A stretch of DNA of 64,000 bases from CAVYHJ01 sp963768165 [NCBI: uncultured bacterium] (GTDB taxonomy: Bacteria; UBP4; UBA4092). Positions within the stretch are counted from its first letter, which is position 1. The number at the start of each line of letters is the position of its first letter. The position numbers and the translations under genes were made by a program. Under the pieces are notes generated by a model, which had not been told where the DNA came from, searched no databases, and worked only from the letters and a program-made list of their open reading frames with translations. Shown here in pieces: positions 1-8,158 of the stretch. The stretch lies in NCBI GenBank assembly GCA_963768165.1, contig CAVYHJ010000028.1, forward strand, positions 248,001 through 312,000. Direction: 5' to 3'.

Positions 1-881
1 GTAGCTGTACAGATAGGTACACCATTGGCAGTCCAGAGAGTGCTTCCTGTGGAATTAACACGCTGGGCATTGATATCACCAATCCCCCAAGTGATAATAG
101 CCCCACCCAACCCATCACTCACCATCGTTTCGTCAACTAAGTCGAGGGGTGTGCCATTGGTAGTCCAGAGGGTGCTTCCCGTGGAATTGACCCGCTGTAC
201 ACCCACCTGCCCACTGATAATTGCCCCGCCCAACCCGTCACTCACAATCACTGGAGAGTAGTCATTATTTCCAACGGTAACGATGGCCACGCCATTGGTA
301 GTCCAGAGGGTGTTTCCCGTGGAATTGACCCGCTGGGCATAGATATCCCAATCTGCCCCATTGCGGTCATCTAGCCAAGTAATTATCGCTCCACCCGACC
401 CGTCACTCACAAGCGTGGGCATATCTTGGCCACTATCGAGGTTACAAATGGTCACACCATTACTGGTCCAGAGGGTACTACCTGTGGAATTAACTCGTTG
501 GGCATAAACCTCGCCATCCTCCCAAGTAATAATGGCCCCGCCTGACCCGTCACTCGCAATCGAGGGAATATTTTGGAAAAGTAAGGCAGAGTAAATCAGG
601 ACTCCATTGCTGATCCAAAGAGTGCTTCCCATGGAATTGACCCGTTGGGCATAAATATCGTAACCCGATCCGTTGCGTTCATCCAACCAGGTGATAATAG
701 CCCCACCCGACCCGTCACTCACAATCTCGGGATACCATTGGTCATTTGCAGCCGTACAAATCGGGACTCCGTTGGTCTGCCAAGCATATAAATGGACACC
801 TAAAAATAAACTAAATAAGAACCATGGAATAAATAATTTTAAGAAACGGGATACACCAGTAAGTCGAATCATACGGTTCAT
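1..881 (-). CDS. Secreted tandem-repeat protein, 5' part (C-terminus beyond window)
   Basis: An open frame on the minus strand starts at the ATG at 881-879, behind a strong ribosome site (AGGGAGGT, 888-895), and runs without a stop off the left edge, about 293 codons. The N-terminus has basic residues and a hydrophobic stretch (about residues 15-33), consistent with a signal peptide. The rest is at least five copies of a repeat of about 45-50 residues with the cores SDGSGGAIITW and AQRVNSTGSTLW, followed by an NGVxI segment. Repeats of this kind build beta-propeller-like extracellular proteins in environmental bacteria (family knowledge). The copies are very similar at DNA level. Short plus-strand frames here are shadows of the repeat. 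Function unknown; a surface or secreted role is inferred. Confidence 0.85.
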   Translation of the reverse strand, partial: MNRMIRLTGVSRFLKLFIPWFLFSLFLGVHLYAWQTNGVPICTAANDQWYPEIVSDGSGGAIITWLDERNGSGYDIYAQRVNSMGSTLWISNGVLIYSALLFQNIPSIASDGSGGAIITWEDGEVYAQRVNSTGSTLWTSNGVTICNLDSGQDMPTLVSDGSGGAIITWLDDRNGADWDIYAQRVNSTGNTLWTTNGVAIVTVGNNDYSPVIVSDGLGGAIISGQVGVQRVNSTGSTLWTTNGTPLDLVDETMVSDGLGGAIITWGIGDINAQRVNSTGSTLWTANGVPICTA

Positions 882-1133
882 AAAATAACCTCCCTAAAAG
901 TTATGTTTATCGGCGTAATTATCCACCCTTTTCAATCTTTTTGTCAAATTTAGTCATTGTAAGTAAGGATAATATATTTATTGGGTTAGAATCCTATTTT
1001 AAAATAAAAAATTCCAATAATTTATTGATAACAGTAACAGTACCGATTGCGGAGGATGGTTGAAGAAGGTATAATTTTGGATATGACAATAAGATGCCAG
1101 CCATAAGCCGGACTGTCATTAAAGAAAGGATCT

Positions 1134-2192
1134 ATGGAACCCTCAAATCATACAATGCTGGATTTCCCAAAATATATATCATTTACCCTAACCAATGTAT
1201 GCAATCTCTGCTGCCAGATGTGCGGACAATGGAGTACAGAAGGGTATATGCAGGATAAAAAAGATACTCTGAAACAGGAACTAGGCCTGGCTGATTGGAA
1301 AAAGATGGTGGATGAACTGGCAGTACATCAGATCCCTTCCATACTTTTACGGGGCGGTGAACCCTTTCTCTTTCCGGACATCATGGATTTACTGGAATAT
1401 ATCCACAGCAAAGGGATTTTCATTTCCATCGATACTAATGGTACGCAACTGACGCATTATGCCGCTGATCTTGTCCGAATTGGGAATATTCATCTCACCA
1501 TCTCTGTCGATGGACCGGAAGAGATTCATGATTCGGTGAGAGGAATGAAGGGTTGTTTTGCCAAAATTAAAGAGGGAATCAGATTGATTAATGAACTTGA
1601 GAAAAACAACAGCCATAAAATCAGTAAATCGATTTGTTTCACTATCAGTAAATATTCTTACAAAGGATTGGGTAAAATGCCGGATGTCGCCCGCAGCCTG
1701 TCGATAGGAACAATTTCTATTGTCCCCTACTATTATGTCCCGGAAGAGACCGGGAAAAAGTATGAAAGAGAATTAAAAGAAAAGCTGGGTTGTTCTGCAT
1801 TCTCCTGGCACGGGTTTCATCATGAAGATTCAGGAATCGATTTTAATGTATTTAAAGAAGAATTACAAAAGTACACTGCCAATCTTGGGGAGATTTACAG
1901 TTATCCCTATATGGAAATGTCGGAAGACAACTATAAAACATGGTTCAGTGATGTACTAAGTCCCATCGGTTCAGCTCATTGCGGTAATATTGAAAAGTTG
2001 ATAGATATTCAACCCCATGGCGAGGCAAATTTTTGTGTGGATTTTCCCGACTATGTCATTGGGAATATTAAAGAATCCACCATTCAAGAAATATGGAACA
2101 GCACCAAAGCAAACCATTTTCGGGAATACCGGCGGGAAAAACCATTGGCTGTATGTTACCGCTGCGGTTCCAAGTATATGTCCGAATTATAA
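1134..2192 (+). CDS. Radical SAM protein with SPASM-like C-terminus
   Basis: A 352-residue protein starting at ATG 1134 behind AAAGGA. The radical SAM cluster motif CxxxCxxC is present as C23, C27 and C30, with an extra Cys at 26, followed by the SAM-binding segment LLRGGEPFLFPD and a later ISVDGPEEIHD strand, as in MoaA/PqqE-type enzymes. The C-terminal part has spaced Cys residues (SAHCGN, NFCVDFP, CYRCG) and the phrase GNIKESTIQEIWNS, typical of SPASM or twitch auxiliary-cluster domains. Family members modify peptides or other substrates. No small precursor peptide gene was recognised next to it (251 bp free upstream, 265 bp downstream), so the substrate is unknown. It appears to be a single-gene unit. 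Confidence 0.88.
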   Translation: MEPSNHTMLDFPKYISFTLTNVCNLCCQMCGQWSTEGYMQDKKDTLKQELGLADWKKMVDELAVHQIPSILLRGGEPFLFPDIMDLLEYIHSKGIFISIDTNGTQLTHYAADLVRIGNIHLTISVDGPEEIHDSVRGMKGCFAKIKEGIRLINELEKNNSHKISKSICFTISKYSYKGLGKMPDVARSLSIGTISIVPYYYVPEETGKKYERELKEKLGCSAFSWHGFHHEDSGIDFNVFKEELQKYTANLGEIYSYPYMEMSEDNYKTWFSDVLSPIGSAHCGNIEKLIDIQPHGEANFCVDFPDYVIGNIKESTIQEIWNSTKANHFREYRREKPLAVCYRCGSKYMSEL

Positions 2193-2457
2193 AAAGGGAC
2201 ATCTTTTCAATTCATTTATAAAATCCAAACTCTAAAGGGATCTCCCGTATCAGGGAAATACAAAGAGAAGCAATGCCGGTTTAATTTTTCCTCAACTCGT
2301 TGGCCAGGTTTATGATTGACCTGAAATCTTTCAAGCTAACTCTGCGGCACGTTTTCCACTTATAACTTTTGACATTTCATAGTTCTTCAGCCTATACTTC
2401 TTTTATCGGTTGATTAGGCAAAAAATCTTTCTTTTTTAAAAAAGGAGCAGAACCCTC

Positions 2458-4011
2458 ATGTTAAATCGAAAAACTTTCGTGCTATTTTCAGTACTGGTCT
2501 GTATTGGTATCTCATCGCCCTTTGCCGCGGATAACGCGATAAAACCTGTCAGCCGCAATGCATCACCGGAAGCCAAAGCTCTGCTCCAGTTTTTATATAG
2601 CATCTCCGGAAAATATACCCTGACTGGCCAACATAATTATCCTAATGTAAAAGGCAGAAATACTCAGTTTGCTACCAAATATATCGGTAAAACACCGGTC
2701 ATCTTCGGTACCGATATGGGCTTTGCCAAAGATAGCGATACCGACTCCTACCTGGCCCGACCGGATATTGTCCAAGAAGCGATTCAAGCCCATAAAAATG
2801 GTGAAATCGTTGCCTTTTGCTGGCATGCCGTTCCCCCAACCGCGAATGAACCGGTTGTTTTCCGACCCCCATTTGGAAGTCCGACGACAGGATTGCTGGC
2901 CAGTGTTCAAGGACAATTAACCGACCAACAATTCAAGGATGTCCTGACACCGGGTACTCCCCTTTATAAACATTGGTGTAAACAAGTGGATGCCATTGCC
3001 GGATTCCTGAAACAACTGCAAGAGGCGCATGTCCCGGTATTATGGCGGCCTTATCATGAAATGAATGGAAATTGGTTTTGGTGGGGCGGCAGACAAGGTA
3101 AATATAGTACCCTTGCTCTCTATAAACAACTCTATAACCGGTTCGTGAATTATCATCACCTCAATAACCTGATTTGGGTCTGGAGCATGGACCGGCCGAA
3201 TGCGGATAAGCCGGAAATGGCATTTACCAACTTTTTCCCCGGCAGCCAATATGTCGATGTTATCGCCTTGGATGTCTATAACAACGATTTTGGTCAAAAA
3301 TATTATGACGATTTAATGGCACTGGCGAAAGGTAAACCCATGGCTCTGGCGGAAGTCGGGAACCCACCTCCTCCCGAGGTCTTGGATAAACAACCCAACT
3401 GGACTTATTACATGACCTGGGCCGGTATGGTCAGAAATACTCCCAAAAAACAATATAAAATCCTCATGAATGACCCAAGGTATCTCAATTTGGAAGACTC
3501 TGCTTATATTCAAGCGATTGCTCCTTTCCGAACGGCTTGTGGGTTGCCTCCTCTTACTGTCGCAGTAATAAAACCCACAATTACCAAACCTGATTTCTCC
3601 GGTGTCTGGGTATTTAATGAAGATAAAAGTATCCTCGATAATCGGGGATTTAATAATCAACCCGATAAAATGGAAATTACTCTCCATGGCAATGACCTTA
3701 AAATCAAAAGGACTTTTATTGTCGAATATGCCGATGACCGGGTCGCTGAGGAAGACATGACCCTGGATGGGAAAGAATTAAAATCAACCTTGTTTAATTC
3801 CCCGCGGGTTACCACGGTTAAATGGTCAGAGAAAGGCGATATGCTTAATTTTAAATCTACAGTTACCTTCAACCGAGGCGGCCAACCCACGGATATGATC
3901 ACTACGGAAGACTGGAGTTTACTCGATAATGGCAAAGTCCTTTCTATTCACCAACTCTCGGATTCCTTCCGCGGAAAAAGAGATATTACCTTGGTCTTTG
4001 ATAAACAATAG
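2458..4011 (+). CDS. GH26 beta-mannanase-like glycoside hydrolase, secreted, with C-terminal beta-rich domain
   Basis: 517 residues beginning with a signal peptide (cleavage likely near residue 24, SPFAAD). Residues about 35-365 match the GH26 TIM barrel: the acid/base motif WRPYHEMNGNWFWWG (E201) and the nucleophile strand MALAEVG (E299). GH26 enzymes mostly cut beta-1,4-mannan inside the chain. Residues about 379-517, starting SGVWVFNEDKS, form a separate beta-strand-rich segment resembling lipocalin-like domains found on other secreted bacterial proteins; its role is unknown. The start is supported by AAAGGAGC upstream. It opens the plus-strand hydrolase series and is followed 64 bp later by the GH5 gene. 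Confidence 0.92.
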   Translation: MLNRKTFVLFSVLVCIGISSPFAADNAIKPVSRNASPEAKALLQFLYSISGKYTLTGQHNYPNVKGRNTQFATKYIGKTPVIFGTDMGFAKDSDTDSYLARPDIVQEAIQAHKNGEIVAFCWHAVPPTANEPVVFRPPFGSPTTGLLASVQGQLTDQQFKDVLTPGTPLYKHWCKQVDAIAGFLKQLQEAHVPVLWRPYHEMNGNWFWWGGRQGKYSTLALYKQLYNRFVNYHHLNNLIWVWSMDRPNADKPEMAFTNFFPGSQYVDVIALDVYNNDFGQKYYDDLMALAKGKPMALAEVGNPPPPEVLDKQPNWTYYMTWAGMVRNTPKKQYKILMNDPRYLNLEDSAYIQAIAPFRTACGLPPLTVAVIKPTITKPDFSGVWVFNEDKSILDNRGFNNQPDKMEITLHGNDLKIKRTFIVEYADDRVAEEDMTLDGKELKSTLFNSPRVTTVKWSEKGDMLNFKSTVTFNRGGQPTDMITTEDWSLLDNGKVLSIHQLSDSFRGKRDITLVFDKQ

Positions 4012-4075
4012 AAAAAGGTAGTATCATCAGAATCTCTCCTACCAAAATTTTTCATATTAATAATGGAGTTATCCC

Positions 4076-5116
4076 ATGTTAAAACCAGAGGGTTTTCAAG
4101 TAGGTGTAAATTTAGGTGGATGGATTTCCCAATATCGGGTTTATGACCATCACCATTTTAAGACATTTATTACCGAAAAAGATATTCAACTTATTGCCAG
4201 TTGGGGAATGGACCATATTCGATTACCTGTGGATTATCCCATCCTGGAAGACGATGAGAACCCTTATGAATATAAAGAATCAGGTTTTGCTTATATTGAC
4301 CAGTGTCTGGACTGGTGTAAAAAGTATGGTCTTAATGTAGTGCTGGATCTCCATCGGGCACCGGGGTATAGTTTTGATACTACCGGTGCGAATTCCTTGT
4401 TTCATAATTCTACATCACAGGATCGGTTGATATCCTTATGGGAAGCCATGGCACGTTATTATGCCGGGCGTAAGAAGCCGGTCATCATTTTTGAATTACT
4501 GAATGAAATCGCCATTCAAGAAAGTGATCCTTGGAATAAGCTGGCACACCGAATCTATGACAGGATTCGCAAAATTGATTCCAAACATTGGATTATGATG
4601 GGTGGGAATGAATGGAATGCCGTCGGTAAACTTAAGGAGATTGAACTGTTTGATGATCCAAAAGTGATTTATACTTTTCATTATTACGACCCATTGCCGT
4701 TTACCCACCAGAAAGCTCCTTGGGTAGAAGGACTCCACTCCTTTAATAAGACATTAGGCTATCCCGGAGAGATACCGGGGTTAAAAGAATTCTTGGACCA
4801 AAATCCCAGTTACCAAAATAGACTGGGACGATTTGTAAATGCCCGCATGGACAAACAATTTATAAGGTCTGCTTTTCAACAGGCGTTAGATTTCATAAAT
4901 CAAACAGGACGACCATTATATTGTGGAGAATATGGCGTGATTGATATTGCACCGACGGGGGATTCACTGAACTGGCATAAAGATATGGTTGACCTGCTGA
5001 ATGAATTTAAAATCGGTCGTGCTATCTGGACTTATAAACAGATGGATTTTGGTCTCGTGAATCAGGAGGGTCATATCATCAATCAGGAATTGGTAAAAAT
5101 AGCCGGTGCAAAGTGA
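4076..5116 (+). CDS. GH5-family glycoside hydrolase, no signal peptide
   Basis: 346 residues. The sequence opens with the family strand GVNLGGWISQY and has the GH5 catalytic pair: acid/base in IFELLNE (E144) and nucleophile in YCGEYGV (E285), with IRLP near residue 48-51, DLHRAPG at 91-97 and FHYYDP near 201-206. GH5 covers endoglucanases, exoglucanases and mannanases; the subfamily cannot be assigned by eye. There is no signal peptide, so it probably works on imported oligosaccharides in the cytoplasm, unlike the secreted GH26 before it and GH9 after it. Its TGA overlaps a possible GTG of the next frame, so the two genes are very likely co-transcribed. Confidence 0.92.
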   Translation: MLKPEGFQVGVNLGGWISQYRVYDHHHFKTFITEKDIQLIASWGMDHIRLPVDYPILEDDENPYEYKESGFAYIDQCLDWCKKYGLNVVLDLHRAPGYSFDTTGANSLFHNSTSQDRLISLWEAMARYYAGRKKPVIIFELLNEIAIQESDPWNKLAHRIYDRIRKIDSKHWIMMGGNEWNAVGKLKEIELFDDPKVIYTFHYYDPLPFTHQKAPWVEGLHSFNKTLGYPGEIPGLKEFLDQNPSYQNRLGRFVNARMDKQFIRSAFQQALDFINQTGRPLYCGEYGVIDIAPTGDSLNWHKDMVDLLNEFKIGRAIWTYKQMDFGLVNQEGHIINQELVKIAGAK

Positions 5117-5163
5117 GTATCCAATTAGGCTCTCTTTGTCTTGGGGATAATGGAAAAGGAAAA

Positions 5164-6900
5164 ATGAATTGGAATAAGAAATGGTTGATTTTTGCAGTAC
5201 CCTTGATATTTAATACGACTCATTCAAACAGTGCTCCTGTTGATACCTTGATGACTAAAACACCTATGATGGAGACTCAAGTAAAAATGGCTTGTGATGT
5301 GATACATATAAATCAACTTGGATATAGGCTCAATGATACCAAGACGGTGATAGTTACCGGGCATTATAAATCATTTCAAGTGATAAATGCAGACAATGAT
5401 GAAATTATATTTGAGGGGCCTTTGAAATTTCGGGCCGATGATATCCCGACATTGGAATCCGTGTATTGGGGTGATTTTAGTGAAATCAAAGAATCGGGGA
5501 ATTATTATATCTCGATACCAGATGTCGGCAGGTCTTATACTTTCCCCATAGGGGGCCATGTGTATCAACAGGTTAAAGATGGATTGTTAAAAGGGTTATA
5601 TTACCAACGGTGCGGTGTAGCTCTGGATGAAAAGTATGCCGGACCATGGAAACATGCCGCTTGTCATACCACTCTGGCTTATCTATATGAAAATCCGACA
5701 ATCAAACTGGATGTGTGTGGAGGATGGCACGATGCAGGAGATTATGGCCGATATACTGTTCCTGCCGCGCATGCCGTAGCTGATTTAATGTTAGCTTATG
5801 AATTATTTCCCCAATCCTTCAAGGAGACTATCCATATCCCGGAGAGTGGGAATGGGGTACCGGATATCCTGAATGAAACCCGATTTGAATTGGAATGGAT
5901 GATGAAAATGCAGGATGCTAAATCCGGCGGGGTATATCATAAAGTGGGTACCAAATTATTCTGCGGGTTTATTATGCCGGAACAGGATACTGCTGATTTG
6001 TATATTTCGCCCATCTCCTCACCCGCCACCGCAGATTTTGCCGCTGTGATGGCGATGGCATCCCGGATTTATAAACCTTTTGACAAGACCTTTTCTTCCA
6101 AAACCTTATTAGCCGCTGAGAAGGCCTGGGCATGGTTGGATGCCCATCCGGAGATGATTGGATTTAGAAACCCGCCCGATATCAATACCGGTGGATATAG
6201 TGACCGGAATGATACGGATGAAAGGTTCTGGGCGGCTGTGGAATTATATAAAACCACCGGGAAACAATCCTTTCATGACATCGTTAAAAAACAGTATCCC
6301 GAAATGAATAAGATGGGATTGGGTTGGGCACAAATGGATGGATTTGCCACTATCTCCTACCTGTTTATGGACCCTGTTTTACAGGATAAAAAGGTGTATC
6401 AAGACATGTATCAAACCGTGTTAACCAAAGCAGATGAAATCCAAGCTCAATGTGCCAAGGATGGATATGGAATTTCTCTCCTTACAACAGAATACAAATG
6501 GGGGAGTAATATGATTGTAGCCAATCATGCCATGATATTGATTATCGCCAACAAATTAACCAAGAAAAAAGAATATCAAGACTCCGCCCTGGCTCATCTG
6601 CATTATTTATTGGGATGCAACGCCTTAAACAAGTGTTATGTAACCGGGTATGGTTCTGTCCCAGTGATGCATCCGCACCACCGGCCATCGGGTGCTAATC
6701 CTGCAGCCAACCCAGTACCGGGATTATTGTCCGGTGGGCCTAATGGTGGGTTGAATGACGGAATCGCCCGGAGTAAACTGGAAGGCCAGCCCCCTGCCAA
6801 ATGTTATATTGACGAGACCGGTAGCTTTTCGACCAATGAAATTGCTATCTATTGGAACACCCCGGCAGTTTTTCTCACGGGATATTATGACTTGGATTAG
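5164..6900 (+). CDS. GH9-family endo/exo-glucanase, secreted, with N-terminal Ig-like domain
   Basis: The chosen ATG (5164) follows AAAAGGA and gives a protein of 578 residues that begins with a clean signal peptide (MNWNKKWLIFAVPLIF); the frame is open back to a GTG at 5113 overlapping the GH5 stop, but that would put 17 charged and polar residues before the signal. The mature start HINQLGYRLND matches the Ig-like CelD_N domain that precedes many GH9 modules. The GH9 catalytic site is visible: GGWHDAGDYGRY (Asp pair near residues 190 and 193) and the terminal NEIAIYWN Glu near residue 559, plus HPHHRPSG. Family activity is cleavage of beta-1,4-glucan (cellulose, xyloglucan, mixed-linkage glucan) with inversion. 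It lies in an operon-like series with GH26 and GH5. Confidence 0.92.
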   Translation: MNWNKKWLIFAVPLIFNTTHSNSAPVDTLMTKTPMMETQVKMACDVIHINQLGYRLNDTKTVIVTGHYKSFQVINADNDEIIFEGPLKFRADDIPTLESVYWGDFSEIKESGNYYISIPDVGRSYTFPIGGHVYQQVKDGLLKGLYYQRCGVALDEKYAGPWKHAACHTTLAYLYENPTIKLDVCGGWHDAGDYGRYTVPAAHAVADLMLAYELFPQSFKETIHIPESGNGVPDILNETRFELEWMMKMQDAKSGGVYHKVGTKLFCGFIMPEQDTADLYISPISSPATADFAAVMAMASRIYKPFDKTFSSKTLLAAEKAWAWLDAHPEMIGFRNPPDINTGGYSDRNDTDERFWAAVELYKTTGKQSFHDIVKKQYPEMNKMGLGWAQMDGFATISYLFMDPVLQDKKVYQDMYQTVLTKADEIQAQCAKDGYGISLLTTEYKWGSNMIVANHAMILIIANKLTKKKEYQDSALAHLHYLLGCNALNKCYVTGYGSVPVMHPHHRPSGANPAANPVPGLLSGGPNGGLNDGIARSKLEGQPPAKCYIDETGSFSTNEIAIYWNTPAVFLTGYYDLD

Positions 6901-7019
6901 CCAACCCAAGGTGGCTATAACAAAATATCAGGTTTTTTGCTAGAGTATAGTCTGTAATTTATGTCTAGTTAAATCATCTCAAATTCAAAATCATATTATT
7001 TCACAAGAAAGGAATTATT

Positions 7020-7910
7020 ATGCAAAAATTACGTATCGGAACATTAGTAGGCGGCGGTGACGCTGTCCATACCATACCCCAAATTCTCCCGCATGGGTTT
7101 GAATCCTTCAGTTTAACTTTTTGGCAAAGTACCGGGAAAGTAAACTTGAAAGAAACTGCCAAAAAAGTGAAAGACATTTTAGCCGGTACCGATGTGATTA
7201 TCTCCACGGTATCGGTGTATGGGAATCCCTTGACCGGCGAAGGGAATAATAAAGATACCGTGGCCAGTTGGGAGAGATTGATTGACCACGCCCATTTGTT
7301 TGGCACCAATATCGTGACCGGATTTACCGGCAGGATTCCCGGGAAACCAATCGATGAATCCATTCCCCAATTTAAAAAAGTGTTTGGTAAACTCGCCAAA
7401 CGGGCAGCCGATAAAGGAGTCAAACTGGCATTTGAGAATTGTGACATGGGTGGAAATTGGAAAAGTGGAGATTGGAATATTGCCCATAACCCGACCGCTT
7501 GGGAAATGATGTTTAACGCAGTCCCAGTCGATAACATGGGATTGGAATGGGAACCCTGCCACCAAATGGTGAATTTGATAGACCCCATCCCGCAACTTCG
7601 GAAATGGGTCAACAAGGTATTTCATCTTCATGGAAAAGACTGCACCATTGCCTGGGACATAGTGAAAGAATATGGTATCGGCGGATCGAGACCCTTTGCC
7701 TGGCACCGTACCCCCGGATTTGGTGATACTAATTGGACTGATATTATTACTATTATGCGCCAGGCCAAATACCAAGGGACTATTGATATTGAGGGATGGC
7801 ATGACCCGGTCTATCGGGACGAATTGGAAATGACCGGTCAAGTGCATGCTTTAAATTATCTGAAATATTGCCGTGGCGGAGATTTTATTCCGAACCCAGT
7901 CAAGAAATAA
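7020..7910 (+). CDS. Sugar phosphate isomerase/epimerase-like TIM-barrel protein
   Basis: 296 residues with the order of metal-ligand strands seen in the xylose-isomerase-like (AP endonuclease 2) superfamily: KLAFENCD, LEWEPCH, HLHGKD and IDIEGWHD. No signal peptide, so cytoplasmic. A good ribosome site (AAAGGAAT) precedes ATG 7020. Family members isomerise or epimerise free sugars or polyols, or are dehydratases; the exact substrate is not readable here. Its place between GH9 and GH42 suggests processing of a sugar released by the cluster, which is inference. Confidence 0.85.
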   Translation: MQKLRIGTLVGGGDAVHTIPQILPHGFESFSLTFWQSTGKVNLKETAKKVKDILAGTDVIISTVSVYGNPLTGEGNNKDTVASWERLIDHAHLFGTNIVTGFTGRIPGKPIDESIPQFKKVFGKLAKRAADKGVKLAFENCDMGGNWKSGDWNIAHNPTAWEMMFNAVPVDNMGLEWEPCHQMVNLIDPIPQLRKWVNKVFHLHGKDCTIAWDIVKEYGIGGSRPFAWHRTPGFGDTNWTDIITIMRQAKYQGTIDIEGWHDPVYRDELEMTGQVHALNYLKYCRGGDFIPNPVKK

Positions 7911-7942
7911 GTCTGGGAAGAAGATTAAACTAAAATAATGAC

Positions 7943-8025
7943 GGAATGTCAGGGTCAGGGACGACCCTGACTACTTGTAGTGCGTATAACACAGTAGTCG
8001 GACTCGTCCCCGAGTCCGACATTCC
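7943..8025. repeat. 83-bp double-hairpin palindromic element (REP-like)
   Basis: Two hairpins sit in mirror arrangement. The first pairs GTCAGGGTC (7948-7956) with GACCCTGAC (7963-7971). The second pairs GTCGGACTCG (7997-8006) with CGAGTCCGAC (8011-8020) across a TCCC loop. The outer edges GGAATGTC (7943-7950) and GACATTCC (8018-8025) are perfect inverted repeats, so the 32-nt halves (7943-7974 and 7994-8025) are imperfect inverted copies of each other. This is the layout of a paired REP or small mobile palindromic unit. Confidence 0.75.
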
Positions 8026-8061
8026 TGCACAAGTTCTAATTGGTTTGTCTATACGACTGAT

Positions 8062-8095
8062 TGGACTAAAGTCCAGAGACCCTCACCTAAAGGTG
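8062..8095. repeat. Two short TAAA-loop hairpins next to the palindromic element
   Basis: GGAC-TAAA-GTCC (within 8062-8075) and CACC-TAAA-GGTG (8084-8095) are consecutive small hairpins with the same TAAA loop, directly after the 83-bp palindrome and before the GH42 ribosome site. They may belong to the same inserted repeat. No function is evident. Confidence 0.5.
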
Positions 8096-8158
8096 GGTAG
8101 AAAGCTTCGCAAAATAATTAAATTATAAATAAATATTTATACACAGGAGAAAAATATT

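Noticed and set aside
25-888. Two short plus-strand reading frames with repeated VQRVLPVELTR-like words
   Set aside because: They are the antisense of a strongly supported minus-strand repeat gene with its own ribosome site and signal peptide.
5113-5163. GTG start of the GH9 gene overlapping the GH5 stop
   Set aside because: It adds polar residues before a good signal peptide, and ATG 5164 has its own AAAAGGA site.
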